DNA from: Aureimonas sp. SA4125
GTDB taxonomy: Bacteria > Pseudomonadota > Alphaproteobacteria > Rhizobiales > Rhizobiaceae
NCBI RefSeq assembly: GCF_019973775.1
Contig: NZ_AP025032.1
Coordinates: 1,612,001-1,676,000 of the forward strand
Length of the DNA stretch: 64,000 nt
Direction: 5' to 3'
The position numbers were made by a program, and so were the translations under genes. How positions within the stretch are numbered: the stretch's first letter is position 1; every line of letters begins with the position of its first letter. Of this stretch, positions 44,548-56,384 are shown piece by piece. Under the pieces are notes generated by a model, which saw nothing but the letters and a program-made list of their open reading frames with translations, was not told where the DNA came from and searched no databases.

Positions 44548-45558
44548 TCATTGAGCGAGCCGTTCGGGCGCAACTCGCAATGTCACCACGAGGCCGCTTT
44601 CAGACCAGTTGTAGTTGATGGCACCTTGCAGGTGTCCCGTGACGCTGCGCTCAACAAGCTTGCTGCCGTATCCTCGCTTTCCGACCGGCTCCCGAACCTG
44701 CGGACCGCCGCTTTCCGTCCAGACAATTGTGACGGCCTCGTCATGTGCGGAGCAGGAGACATCGAGGGTTCCTGTGTCGACCGACAGCGCGCCGTATTTG
44801 AGGGAGTTCGTCGCCAGCTCATGGACGACGAGTGCCATGACGTTCGTTGCCGCATCCCCGACGCGCATCCGGGGCACCGAGACCCTGATCCGTCCGCTGA
44901 AGGCCCCGAGGTCGTCGTAGGGCGCCAGCAGCACAGTCAGCAGATCGCCCAGGAGCGACGACGCCGCCTCCGTCTGCCCGGCGACGGGACGAACGAGATC
45001 ATGTGCCCGACCCAGGGCCATCAGCCTGAGGGTGAGTTCGTGGGCCATGTCGGATGTGGTCTTGGTCGATCGCGAGGTTATGGCCGTCAGTCCGGAGGCG
45101 ATGGCGAGGAGGTTCTTCACCCGGTGGCTCATTTCACCGGCCAGGAGTTCGCGTCCTTCCTCGGCTTGCTTTCGACCCGTCACATCCAGAAAGATCCCAA
45201 ACATCACCCGCTTCACGATGCCGGCATCATCCCCTTGCCCGCGCGCGGATATCCATTTGAGCTCTTCGCCGATCATGATCCGGAAGTCGATCTCGTAGGG
45301 GCCAATGATCGCACGCGTCGCGTTGAAAGCGGCCCGGACCCGGTCGCGGTCCGCGGGATGGATATGCGCCGACAGGTCCTCGAAGTTGACGTCGATGCCG
45401 CGCGGAATGCCCCAGAGGTCATATGCCGGGTCGTCCATCGCCAGCGCGTCGGTGTCGACATTCCAGGACCACAGCGTGACGCCGGCAGCTTCGATGGCCC
45501 GGACGAGGTTCTCCGGTTCCCACAGAAGGGGTTTCAGCTTGTCCGCGGTGTCGACCAT
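44548..45558 (-). CDS. PAS-domain sensor histidine kinase, HWE family
   Basis: About 336 residues. Residues 20-130 form a PAS domain with C-terminal PAC (GVTLWSWNVDTDALAMDDPA, WISARGQGDDAG, RVMFGIFLDVTGRKQAEE). The phosphoacceptor region is EMSHRVKNLLAIASGL near residue 140, and the ATPase part has VVHELATNSLKYGALS (N box) and VTIVWTESGGPQV, the W-x-E-GGP form defining HWE kinases. These cytoplasmic kinases often serve the general stress response or light/oxygen sensing in Alphaproteobacteria. No membrane segment and no response regulator next to it. The ATG at 45558 has AAGGAG 5 bases upstream. Confidence 0.88.
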   Translation of the reverse strand: MVDTADKLKPLLWEPENLVRAIEAAGVTLWSWNVDTDALAMDDPAYDLWGIPRGIDVNFEDLSAHIHPADRDRVRAAFNATRAIIGPYEIDFRIMIGEELKWISARGQGDDAGIVKRVMFGIFLDVTGRKQAEEGRELLAGEMSHRVKNLLAIASGLTAITSRSTKTTSDMAHELTLRLMALGRAHDLVRPVAGQTEAASSLLGDLLTVLLAPYDDLGAFSGRIRVSVPRMRVGDAATNVMALVVHELATNSLKYGALSVDTGTLDVSCSAHDEAVTIVWTESGGPQVREPVGKRGYGSKLVERSVTGHLQGAINYNWSESGLVVTLRVAPERLAQ

Positions 45559-45915
45559 ATCCACTCCTTATCGCTTCCATGCCGTCGCTTGATGCCTCAG
45601 CTCTTCGGGATCGCTAAGAAAAGACCATTGGCAAATTGGTCATGCCGACGCAATCGCCCGGATGCTGCAAAAAGAGCGCCGTGCTTCCGGTTTCGATCAA
45701 GCGGCTTTTTAGGCTTTCGCCCGCGGCCCCTTCGTCGAAAGCGCCCGATGTCGCCCGTCCCACACCCTGAGGACATCGCCGCTCTCGAGGAGCGCAGTCC
45801 AATTGGCGAGATCGATAGGTCGCCGGGTCCCTCCGCCCCGCGCCGGCGAAGGGCTCCGGTTGCGGGTCGAATACGCCCTGTCTACTGTTACGCGAATGGG
45901 CGGGGCGGAATCGGC
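45559..45915. other. Intergenic region, no gene recognised
   Basis: About 350 bases between the divergent kinase and the decayed restriction-modification gene. A/T-richer bases near 45610-45650 may carry promoters. Open frames crossing the region look non-coding. Confidence 0.35.
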
Positions 45916-48645
<2,730 letters not shown>

Positions 48646-48649
<4 letters not shown>

Positions 48650-49476
48650 CATGGCGGCATGAAGACGGGGCAATGACGGCGGATATTCCGAGAACCGATT
48701 CCTTCTATCGGTTCGTGATCGTCGCGCTCGATGCCATGGGCGGTTCCGGATCGGTCAGCGAGATCGACGACCGGGTGGCGGCCGACCTGAAACTCGGCCA
48801 GGATATGCTGGACCAGACCTATAAGAAAACGGGCGTCGCCATCGTCGCCGACCACATCGCCTGGGCGCCCTCCTATCTCAAGATCGCCGGCCTTGCCGAC
48901 AATCCCTCGCGCGGCATCTGGATCCTGATCGACGACGGCCGCAAGGCGCTCGGCGTCGACGACCGCGTGCTGCGCAGGGTCGTCTCCGAAGCCGCCAAGG
49001 CGCGCGCCAAAAAGGAGGGCGGTAAGGCGATTGCCGAGGACCGTCACGAAATCCTCGAGGCGAACGGGCCGGTCCCCCGAGACGAGGCTTCGCCGCTCTG
49101 GTCCGACCGGCCGCTCGCCATTCTCCTCGCGATCAAGCCCGATGCCTTCGAGCGTCTCTGCCAGCGCGTGCTGCGGGAATCGGGTTTCACCAAGGTCGAC
49201 GTGACCGGCCGTTCCGGTGACGGCGGCATCGACGGCAGCGGCGTGCTGCGCATGAACCTCGTCTCCTTCACCGTTCAGTGCAAGCGCTGGCAGGGCTCGG
49301 TCGGCTCGGGCGTCGTGCGCGACTTCCGCGGCGCCATGGTCGGCCGTTCCGACAAGGGCCTCATCATCACCACCTCGACCTTCACCGCCGATGCGAGGCG
49401 GGAGGCGACGCGCGCCGGCGCGCCGGCGATCAACCTCGTCGACGGAGAGACGCTCTGCGATCTCCTGCGCTGTTGA
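48646..49476 (+). CDS. mrr: Mrr-type restriction endonuclease, C-terminus altered by IS21
   Basis: A 276-residue Mrr homologue. Residues 15-100 form the winged-helix Mrr_N domain (MGGSGSVSEIDDRVAADLKL, SRGIWILIDDGRKALG). Residues 160-270 form the nuclease core: AFERLCQRVLRESGFTKVDV, then SGDGGIDGSG and FTVQCKRWQ, i.e. the D...QxK variant of PD-(D/E)xK, and VRDFRGAMVG. Mrr enzymes cut methylated foreign DNA. The ATG at 48646 overlaps the pseudogene stop (ATGA); 48673 is an alternative. The final Cys codon and the TGA come from the left end of IS21, so the native last residues are lost. Activity is possible since the catalytic core is complete. Confidence 0.88.
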
Positions 49477-49581
49477 TTTCCACCCGGAACTGACCCGGGA
49501 CAGCGCCTGATTTCCACTGAGATTTGACCCATGTGACCTTTCCCCGAGCGCGGCGAGCGAGGGGACAATGGAGTGATCTAC

Positions 49582-51114
49582 ATGGGACTTTTGAACGTCA
49601 TCCGCCGCTTGGCTTTGCGAGAGAAGCTACCGATCCGAGAGATAGCCAGGCGGACCGGGCTCTCGCGGAACACCATCAAGAAGTATCTGAAGGCCGGCAC
49701 GATCGAGCCGAAGTTCTCGGTGCCGGAGCGGCCGAGCAAGCTCGACCCGTTCTCCGACAAGCTTGCAGCCTGGCTGAAGGCCGAAGCATCAAAGTCACGT
49801 AAGCAGCGCCGGCCTTTGACGCACTTGCATGCAGATCTCGTCGCTCTCGGGTTCACCGGTTCCTACAACCGTGTGGCCGCGTTCGCCCGCGAATGGCTTG
49901 CGGAGCGGCAGCGCGAGCAGCAAACGACAGGGCGCGGCATCTTCGTTCCCCTGTCTTTCCGCCCCGGCGAAGCCTTCCAGTTCGACTGGAGCGAGGACCA
50001 TGCGGTGATCGGCGGCGACCGCACCAGGCTTCAGGTCGCGCATATCAAGCTGGCGCACAGCCGAGTGTTCCTCGTCCGTGCCTATCTGCTCCAGACCCAC
50101 GAGATGCTGTTTGACGCTCATTGGCACGCCTTCCGCGTCTTCGGCGGCGTGCCTGAGCGCGGCATCTACGACAACATGAGAACGGCGGTAGACCGCGTCG
50201 GACGCGGCAAGGAACGCCAGATCAACCTGCGTTTCCTCGCCATGACAAACCACTATGTCTTCAAGCCGGAGTTCTGCAATCCGGCCTCTGGTTGGGAGAA
50301 AGGGCAAGTCGAGAAGAACGTGCAGGATGCGCGGCCGCGTCTGTGGCAGCCGATGCCGAACTTTCCCGATCTCGCCACGCTGAATGCCTGGCTCGAGCAG
50401 CGTTGTCTGGAGCTCTGGCGGGAGATCCCACATGGCCGTCTTGCCGGGACCGTCGCCGATGTCTGGGCCGAAGAGCAGCCCACCTTGATGTCGCTACCGC
50501 CTGCCTTCGACGGGTTCGTCGAGCAGAGCAAGCGCGTCTCGCCTACTTGCCTGATCAGCTTCGAACGCAACCGCTACAGCGTGCCGGCTTCTTTTGCGAA
50601 CAGGCCCGTCAGCCTCCGTGTCTACCCGGATCGTCTGGTCATTGCGGCCGAGGGGCAAATCTTGTGCGAGCATGAACGGCGGATCGAGCGATCGCATCAT
50701 CTGCCGCCGCGAACGATCTACGACTGGCATCATTATCTGGCGGTGATCCAGCGCAAGCCCGGCGCGCTGCGCAACGGTGCTCCTTTCGCTGAACTGCCGT
50801 CAGGCTTCCGGCGATTGCAGGATCAGATGTTGCGACGGCCCGGTGGCGATCGCGAGATGGTCGATATCCTTGCCCTGGTCCTGCACCATGATGAGCAGGC
50901 GGTGCTGGCCGCAGTGGAGCTGGCACTGTCAGAGGGGGTCGCCACCAAGACCCACGTGCTCAACATCCTGCACCGTCTGATCGACGGAAAGACGATCGAC
51001 GGCCCGGCCATCGACACGCCGCAAACGCTGCTGCTGCGCCGAGAGCCCAAGGCCAATGTCGAGCGCTACGACGATTTGCGCGCCCGCAGGAGTGGAGGCC
51101 GCCATGCGTCATGA
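49582..51114 (+). CDS. istA: IS21 transposase IstA
   Basis: About 510 residues, intact. N-terminal HTH ([20 protein letters not shown]), rve core with [14 protein letters not shown] (first Asp), [14 protein letters not shown] (second Asp) and [20 protein letters not shown] (Glu), then the Mu-B-like C-terminal part with SYNRYSVP-type [11 protein letters not shown]. The ATG at 49582 with GGAG is preferred over a GTG three codons upstream. Overlaps istB by 11 bases. Confidence 0.95.
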   Translation: MGLLNVIRRLALREKLPIREIARRTGLSRNTIKKYLKAGTIEPKFSVPERPSKLDPFSDKLAAWLKAEASKSRKQRRPLTHLHADLVALGFTGSYNRVAAFAREWLAERQREQQTTGRGIFVPLSFRPGEAFQFDWSEDHAVIGGDRTRLQVAHIKLAHSRVFLVRAYLLQTHEMLFDAHWHAFRVFGGVPERGIYDNMRTAVDRVGRGKERQINLRFLAMTNHYVFKPEFCNPASGWEKGQVEKNVQDARPRLWQPMPNFPDLATLNAWLEQRCLELWREIPHGRLAGTVADVWAEEQPTLMSLPPAFDGFVEQSKRVSPTCLISFERNRYSVPASFANRPVSLRVYPDRLVIAAEGQILCEHERRIERSHHLPPRTIYDWHHYLAVIQRKPGALRNGAPFAELPSGFRRLQDQMLRRPGGDREMVDILALVLHHDEQAVLAAVELALSEGVATKTHVLNILHRLIDGKTIDGPAIDTPQTLLLRREPKANVERYDDLRARRSGGRHAS

Positions 51115-51898
51115 TCCCGCCAGCGGCGCCGTCGTCATCATGCTGCGCAGCCTCAAGATGTATGGCATGGCCCAGGCCGTCACCGACCTGATTGAGCAAG
51201 GCGCGCCTGCCTTCGAAGCCGCCGTGCCGATCCTGACGCAGCTCCTCAAGGCCGAGATGGCGGAACGCGAGGTGCGCTCGATCGCCTATCACATGAAGGC
51301 AGCACGCTTCCCGGCCTACAAGGATCTGGCGGGCTTCGACTTCTCAGCCAGCGAGATCAACGAGGCCACGGTGCGCCAGCTCCATCGCTGCGAGTTCATC
51401 GAAGGAATGGAGAATGTCGTGCTGATCGGCGGGCCGGGCACGGGCAAAACCCATGTCGCGACCGCCCTTGGCGTTCAGGCCGTCGAGCATTATCGCCGGA
51501 AAGTTCGGTTCTTCTCGACCATCGAACTCGTCAACATGCTCGAACAGGAGAAAGCCAAGGGCAAAGCCGGCCAACTGGCCGAGACCCTCGTCCGTCTCGA
51601 TCTCGTGATCCTGGACGAGCTTGGATACCTGCCATTCAGTGCCTCAGGCGGTGCGCTGCTCTTCCACCTGCTGAGCAAGCTCTACGAGCGCACCAGCGTC
51701 GTCATCACGACCAATCTGAGCTTCAGCGAATGGGCCACCGTCTTCGGCGATGCCAAGATGACCACCGCGCTGCTCGATCGCCTCACACATCGTTGCCACA
51801 TCCTGGAGACTGGAAATGACAGCTTCCGCTTCAGAGCCAGCACCGACGCCGCCACCCGCAAGAGGAAGGAAAGCGCACATGCCTTGACCCACACATGA
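51104..51898 (+). CDS. istB: IS21 helper ATPase IstB
   Basis: A 264-residue AAA+ helper of IS21, intact: Walker [16 protein letters not shown], Walker [14 protein letters not shown], sensor-1 [13 protein letters not shown] and [20 protein letters not shown]. It regulates and directs IstA. The ATG at 51104 lies inside the end of istA, giving coupled translation. Confidence 0.95.
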   Translation: MRHDPASGAVVIMLRSLKMYGMAQAVTDLIEQGAPAFEAAVPILTQLLKAEMAEREVRSIAYHMKAARFPAYKDLAGFDFSASEINEATVRQLHRCEFIEGMENVVLIGGPGTGKTHVATALGVQAVEHYRRKVRFFSTIELVNMLEQEKAKGKAGQLAETLVRLDLVILDELGYLPFSASGGALLFHLLSKLYERTSVVITTNLSFSEWATVFGDAKMTTALLDRLTHRCHILETGNDSFRFRASTDAATRKRKESAHALTHT

Positions 51899-51971
51899 CC
51901 CACTCAGCATAACTCAGAGCCGGGTCAATTCTCGATGGAAAACCCGGGTCAGTTCCGGGTGGAAATCAACA

Positions 51972-52088
51972 CGTTGCCGTCAGTCGGCCGAGCGAAACCC
52001 GAAGGGGCGAAAGCCCAAAGGATTCGCGATGGACGACAGGGATTCGCAGTTGGAAACGATAGCCGGAGGGTCGCCGGGAAAGGTGCAT
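51972..52088 (-). pseudogene. Tyrosine integrase stump of a second island
   Basis: First 39 codons (MHLSRRPSGYRFQLRIPVVH and on to RLTAT), identical to the intact integrase at 62101-63819. IS21 copy 1 and a linked deletion removed the rest. It shows that the DNA to the left once formed an island with the same type of integrase. Confidence 0.9.
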
Positions 52089-52168
52089 TGGGGTTCCGCC
52101 CTGGGTACACGGCTGGGTACATCAGCCGTTTGGGCGGGGATTTCATAAACGATATCAACCAGTTGCAC

Positions 52169-52188
52169 TGGCGGAGAAGAAGGGATTC
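52169..52188 (-). other. Distal attachment site (att) with tRNA-Ser 3' end
   Basis: TGGCGGAGAAGAAGGGATTC equals the complement of the tRNA-Ser(GCU) 3' end plus CCA at 63900-63919. As an island border it marks the far end of the 52.2-63.9 kb island and at the same time the former tRNA-side junction of the island to its left. Confidence 0.88.
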
Positions 52189-52377
52189 TCCCGAGCGCGT
52201 CCAAAAGGCCCAGAAAACAAGGGTTCTGAAACCGCTTTTCGGCGGAGTGTTTACCATTGCTGTGTATCGGCGTCCACCAGATCTCCGGTCGCTTGAAGGG
52301 CTGAGCTGAACCCGTCACGAGGATGCGTCCGCAGCTTTCTGCTGCGGCGTCTCAGGACGTGTTGCGCTCGGACGCTG

Positions 52378-52405
52378 GTTACCTTATCGGCATTGTTGGG
52401 GTAAC
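52378..52405. promoter_or_regulatory. Possible operator upstream of the LuxR gene
   Basis: GTTACC at 52378-52383 and GGTAAC at 52400-52405 form a spaced 6-bp palindrome, 40 bases before the ATG of the LuxR-type gene. It could be an autoregulatory site; half-sites this short may be accidental. A small hairpin (CCGCAG...CTGCGG) at 52329-52347 precedes it. Confidence 0.25.
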
Positions 52406-52445
52406 AGACGGTTGCGGTTGCTCTAAGCAGCACCGTTGGTGATAC

Positions 52446-53084
52446 ATGCAGGACGACATCATCCCCTTCGTACTTGCGGCGCATCAGAATGGGCAATGCG
52501 AGACCCTCGACCAGGCTAAGGCTTTGTTGCGCTCTTTGTCTGTCCGCCCCATGCGGAACGTGAACCTGTTCGTTATGGACATGCGCTCCAACGATCCACT
52601 TGGCTTCGGCATGCTGGAGACGAAGCAGAATGTTGACCTGCGAGGCGGGGTCGCCCGGCTAGGCGACTACCCCGATAGGAGATGGGTCGAGCAAGATGTC
52701 ATTCCCCACTACCTCAGGGTCAAAGAAGAAAACCAAGCCAGCGTCAGGCAGATGCGTTCGAGGATCCAAGACGTCGTTGCCGTTTTCGATCGAGTCGTCG
52801 TTCCCGTTTTACGCACTGGCGCTGGAACACCTGATTGGGCTTTCTCCCTTACGCGGACTCGTTTCGTGCTTCCCGTAGACGGGACGGCGCTGAGCACTCG
52901 GGAAGACGATGTCCTCGACCTTTTGATTTCCGGTCATTCGGCGAAAGAGATTGCCATGCTCTTGGACCTCTCCTTCAGGACGGTTGAGCACCACATTTCA
53001 GCGATCAAAACCAAACTGGCGGCGAAGAACGTCGCGCATGCAACAGCCATCGGCACCGCCCGCAAGCTCGGGCTTTCAGAATAG
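52446..53084 (+). CDS. LuxR-type transcriptional regulator
   Basis: A 212-residue protein whose last 65 residues are a classical LuxR/GerE HTH: LSTREDDVLDLLISGHSAKE, IAMLLDLSFRTVEHHISAIK and LAAKNVAHATAIGTARKLGL. The N-terminal 130 residues do not resemble a receiver or a typical autoinducer domain by eye, although length and layout (about 240 residues with C-terminal HTH) fit LuxR solos of Alphaproteobacteria. It is the first gene inside the island and may control the following genes. Start ATG 52446 follows TGGTGATAC, with no strong ribosome site. Confidence 0.85.
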   Translation: MQDDIIPFVLAAHQNGQCETLDQAKALLRSLSVRPMRNVNLFVMDMRSNDPLGFGMLETKQNVDLRGGVARLGDYPDRRWVEQDVIPHYLRVKEENQASVRQMRSRIQDVVAVFDRVVVPVLRTGAGTPDWAFSLTRTRFVLPVDGTALSTREDDVLDLLISGHSAKEIAMLLDLSFRTVEHHISAIKTKLAAKNVAHATAIGTARKLGLSE

Positions 53085-53194
53085 GTAGAAATACATTCAG
53101 TCAAATTTCGGCGGCAAATTAAGAGTTTTTTATAAGCCCGCGACTAATGCTCTCCCCCGTAAGCACTTCTAAATTTCACAACCCGGGGCCAGAC

Positions 53195-53584
53195 ATGTCG
53201 AATATTAGCACTACAGAAAGCATAATTTCCCCTGAATCCCGTTCGCTCGGCTATGTTGCTGGGGCCGCTCTTCTCGTTTTTCCAATCGCTACGCCGATCA
53301 TCGCAATGATCGATCGAAAAGAGGCATCACCACTTCTGCAATCTCACTACCTCTATCAGGCCGGCACCTTCTGGAAGAGCCTCATCTTGGCCATCGTCTT
53401 GACGCTGGCGTGGTTGGTGACGATGGCGGCGATGTTCGTCATTCCCCCACTCGCCCTCCTTTCGCCGGTCTTGGCCATCGGCGCCGTGGCACTCTCGGTC
53501 TGGTACGTGGCAAGGGCCATCAAGAGCCTCGTCTATCTCAGCCGCGGTAAGATCTTGTCTAAGCCGGGGACGTGGGCAGTCTGA
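53195..53584 (+). CDS. Small membrane protein, DUF4870-like
   Basis: About 129 residues with three hydrophobic segments: SLGYVAGAALLVFPIATPIIAMI, LILAIVLTLAWLVTMAAMFVIPPL and SPVLAIGAVALSVWYVARAI. Between the first and second is LQSHYLYQAGTFWKSL, reminiscent of the SHxxxQxxTFW part of DUF4870-type proteins. An inner-membrane location is expected. The ATG at 53195 is preferred; an ATG at 53147 would add 16 poorly conserved-looking residues. No function is known. It precedes the secreted-protein operon by 190 bases. Confidence 0.6.
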   Translation: MSNISTTESIISPESRSLGYVAGAALLVFPIATPIIAMIDRKEASPLLQSHYLYQAGTFWKSLILAIVLTLAWLVTMAAMFVIPPLALLSPVLAIGAVALSVWYVARAIKSLVYLSRGKILSKPGTWAV

Positions 53585-54438
53585 AATCTGTGGGTCGCCG
53601 CGGCAGTTGGCACGCGATCGCCGCGGCAGGCATATGGCGCTGAGGCTTCACGTCGAAGCCTATCACTTGGGCGTCGCCTAGCCACTTCGTTCTGCGCCCA
53701 TTCTCAATTGACGGTGCGCTGCTAATAGCGCGCCGCAGAGTGGGTGCTCCTTTCCATCATCTCCGGAAACACCCCATGCGTATCTCTATCGCCATTCTGG
53801 CAGCGCTGCTCTGCGCCGCTCCGGCTCAAGCCCGGACGCTCGACATGTCGGACGAAGCTACGGCATCACTTTTGCGAGCTTACCTTTCGAACTTGCCTCC
53901 GGATTTTGAAGAAATGGCATTGCGGACGGATGCCGTTCGGCAGGCCTCGGAGTTCGACCGCGCCGCCGTTCTAGTATCCGAGATCGATCGGCTCCGTCGC
54001 GACTACACGGGGATGGCCGACGTCGACGGGATCGTGCTCCGCCTATCCGACAGTCTCGGCGAGTACGATGCGGCGGCCGCCGGCTTTCCCCTGCGGACCT
54101 TCGGCCCCGACATCTATGTGCCCCTCGGGGGCACGAAGATCGTTTTCGACAACTACCGAGACTTCGCTGCCTGGAAACTGCCGGTAGCCGAAGCGAAGAG
54201 TGTGTTATCGCAGACCGAAAGGTTGGGTAGGACAGTTGACCTGGAACTGACGGTCAGGCCGTTTGCTGTCTCACGGGATCGCGACGGCGCGCTTCGGACT
54301 CAGGTGCGCTCGGTTCGCATCACGTCTGGCGGGAAGGTGATCGGCACTATGACGACGGAAGCGCCCGACGCGCCCATGCAACGGGCGGGCGATGTTGCCG
54401 CCTCTGCTATTACCGACGAGCGGCTAGACATGCTTGGC

Positions 54439-55238
54439 CTAGGCAGTGTGGACAAAGTGTCTGATCCACAATCGGATGGATGCCACGAGAACGAAGCCGA
54501 GAAAGCTGTCTGCGGTCTTGTCGTATCGCGTGGCCAGCCGCCGACTGTGTTTCAGCTTTGAGAAGCAGCGCTCGACGAGGTTTCTCAGGCCGTAAATGTA
54601 TCCGTCAATGACGGGTTGGACCTTGCGGTTTCGCTTTGCGGGGATGACCGCGGCAACGCCTCTGGCCTTGAGGTCGGCAAGGATGAAGTCGGCGTCGTAT
54701 CCCTTGTCGGCGAGCAGGACACAGGGCTTGGGACCGGGCTGGTCCATGACCGGCGCATAGCCTTTCATATCGGAGACCTGACCGCCGCTCAGCGTGATAG
54801 CGACAGGGAGGCCTCGAGCATTGCTGCGGAGATGGATCTTGGTCGAGAAGCCACCACGAGAGCGGCCAAGACTTTGGTCCTGATCCCTTTTTTTAGCGCG
54901 CCGGCGGCGTGCTGATGGGCGCGGATAATGGTAGAATCGATCATTTGAACGCTGTCATGACCCGTGCCGATCTCATTCAGCGCCTCCAGTATCACGTCCC
55001 AGAGCCCCGCCTGCGTCCAGCGCCGGAACTGGCGATAGACGGAGTTCCAGGCTCCGAAATCGCTGTGTAGATCACGCCACGCCGTCCCCGTTCGGGCGAT
55101 CCAGAAGACCCCGTCGAGCACCAACCGATGATCGCGAGGCCGTCTACCTCGCCTCGGACCCTTCTCGACCACGAACGGCTCGAAGAAGGCCCATTCCGCA
55201 TCCGACATCAAACCTCGAACCAACACCGCCCTCCGCAA
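54439..55238 (-). CDS. IS427-group transposase made by frameshifting
   Basis: OrfA from 55238 (MRRAVLVRGLMSDAEWAFFE, FWIARTGTAWRDLHSDFGAWN, SVQMIDSTIIRAHQHAAGAL with the first Asp) reaches a run of seven A (plus-strand T 54888-54894). A shift there continues in the orfB frame (SLGRSRGGFSTKIHLRSN, LLADKGYDADFIL with the second Asp, RNLVERCFSKLKHSRRLATR with the Glu). The TAG stop is made by the TA target plus one host base. A7G is the usual slippery site for this group, so a fused active transposase is expected. Confidence 0.88.
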
Positions 55239-55295
55239 AGAGCAGCCTTGAATCAGTCAGCAGGTGATTTGGGAATCCCCTTTGTCCACACCGCC
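54442..55295 (-). mobile_element. IS5-family (IS427 group) element, copy 2, intact
   Basis: An 854-bp element with ends GGCAGTGTGGACAAAGTG and (reversed) GGCGGTGTGGACAAAG. Target duplication TA at 54440-54441 and 55296-55297. Identical in the compared parts to the split copy at 30944-33180. Confidence 0.95.
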
Positions 55296-55919
55296 TAAAG
55301 GTCGGATCTTCCTATTCCGACTACATCACCTGGGCAGCGAGGAGCGGTCTCGTCGCGGAACTCATGGACAAACCATACACTATGGTCGCGTCCTACAACT
55401 TCAGCGCCCGCGCCGACGGACTGCCCGGTCCCTGGTCGCCGGTTCGCCCGCCCGCTGCTTTCCCACAGTTGTCGATCGCAGGGGGAGAATTCGACTGCAA
55501 GAGCCAACTCGATAAAGAGAAGCTTTGCGGTACCGTGCACTTCTCCGCCGAGCCTTTGATGGAGAGTAAGCGCGTCCTATCGATGCAGATGGTCCAAAAC
55601 GTCGTTGGCATGACGCCTGAGCAGATCGTCGCCAAACTCGGCGAGAAGTACGGTCCACACACCGACTCCTTCGACGTCGTCGTGTCGGGCGAGAGCAGCC
55701 ATCGCGCCCGTCAGTACGTCTGGGGCGCGCCGTTCCCACTGGACGACAAGAACAGTGGCTCCGTGACGTTTGCGCGGCAGGAGAACAACTGGCAGATCGA
55801 GGCCGTTGTGTTCGAACCCGAAATGAACCGCGCGGTACTGCTGCTTCAACTTATCGGCGCGAGACGGGGCAGCGATGCCGTCGCCGGCGCATCAGACGTC
55901 CGACTCTAGGGAGACCGCG

Positions 55920-56384
55920 ATGGCACAGCTCATTCCGATCACCGGCAGGGTTACTGAACTCAGCAACTCCCACTTCGCTCAGAATTGGACCAACTACGGT
56001 TCTGTCCACATCAGGGAGGACGACGGACGAGTAACCCAAGTGCGGCTCGCCATCGTGACCTCGGAGATGCCGAACGCTCTGGCTGTCGGGACCCGCGGCA
56101 CCTTCTACTTCCGCAAGATGCACTTGTTGGGCAGCACGAGGCAGCTCTTGGCGGCTTGCGAAATCGACGGGCAGTTGAGGACGGCATCCGTCACCAAGGG
56201 CGCCATCACCTTCGGGATCATCACACTCGTGAGCATTCTCTTCATCCCGCTGTTGGTTGGCCTGATCGCGTTTCCCTTGTGTCTCGCGACCGCGATCTCC
56301 TATGCCCGGACGCAAAGTCAGATCTCGGCGCTGCGCCTCAACCCGTCATCCGGTGTGGAGGTGCTCCGTGTCCGTACGATATGA
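55920..56384 (+). CDS. Membrane protein of unknown function
   Basis: A 154-residue protein. Residues 1-85 look beta-rich and soluble (ITGRVTELSNSHFAQNW, VTQVRLAIVTSEMPN, GTRGTFYFRKMHLLG); a pair of hydrophobic segments follows (GAITFGIITLVSILFIPLLVGLIAF and PLCLATAISYAR), then a short tail ending in a segment that overlaps the next gene. The ATG at 55920 has an AGGGAGA site and lies 10 bases after the preceding stop. An inner-membrane anchor with a soluble beta domain is likely. I do not recognise a family. Confidence 0.7.
   Translation: MAQLIPITGRVTELSNSHFAQNWTNYGSVHIREDDGRVTQVRLAIVTSEMPNALAVGTRGTFYFRKMHLLGSTRQLLAACEIDGQLRTASVTKGAITFGIITLVSILFIPLLVGLIAFPLCLATAISYARTQSQISALRLNPSSGVEVLRVRTI

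Larger units (their letters stand above)
49471..51971 (+). mobile_element. IS21-family element, copy 1
   Basis: A 2501-bp element with inverted ends TGTTGATTTCCACCCGGAAC on both sides and internal repeats of the GGGTCA type. Flanks differ (CCTGCGC left, CGTTGCC right), with no target duplication; the left flank is a gene missing its end and the right flank an integrase missing its body, so flanking DNA was deleted after insertion. Confidence 0.92.
51972..52188. repeat. 217-bp direct repeat, left copy (attachment region)
   Basis: Identical base for base to 63703-63919, offset 11731. It contains the first 39 codons of a tyrosine integrase (minus strand), its upstream region, and a 20-nt copy of the 3' end of tRNA-Ser with CCA at 52169-52188. 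Similarity ends on the left exactly at the IS21 end and on the right inside the tRNA T-arm sequence. Confidence 0.95.
53776..55909 (+). pseudogene. Secreted protein of unknown function, split by IS5/IS427
   Basis: Without the IS at 54442-55295 and one TA copy, a single frame runs from 53776 to 55909 (about 425 codons). A signal peptide is evident (MRISIAILAALLCAAPAQA). The first half (to MLGL at 54441) has many Asp/Arg and contains PLGGTKIVFDNYRDFAAWKL; the second half resumes with KVGSSYSDYITWAARSGLVA, then CKSQLDKEKLCG (two Cys, possible disulfide) and NVVGMTPEQIVAKLGEKYGP, a KLGxxYG motif resembling those of periplasmic lipoprotein-like domains. No family recognised with certainty. It is the first gene of a three-gene operon. 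The split is clean, so excision would restore it. Confidence 0.8.

Noticed and set aside
51949..52257. 102-codon minus-strand frame with VYPGRNPNAPFPATLR, also at 63680-63889
   Set aside because: It is present twice only because it lies in the att direct repeat, and it overlaps the true integrase start in another frame.
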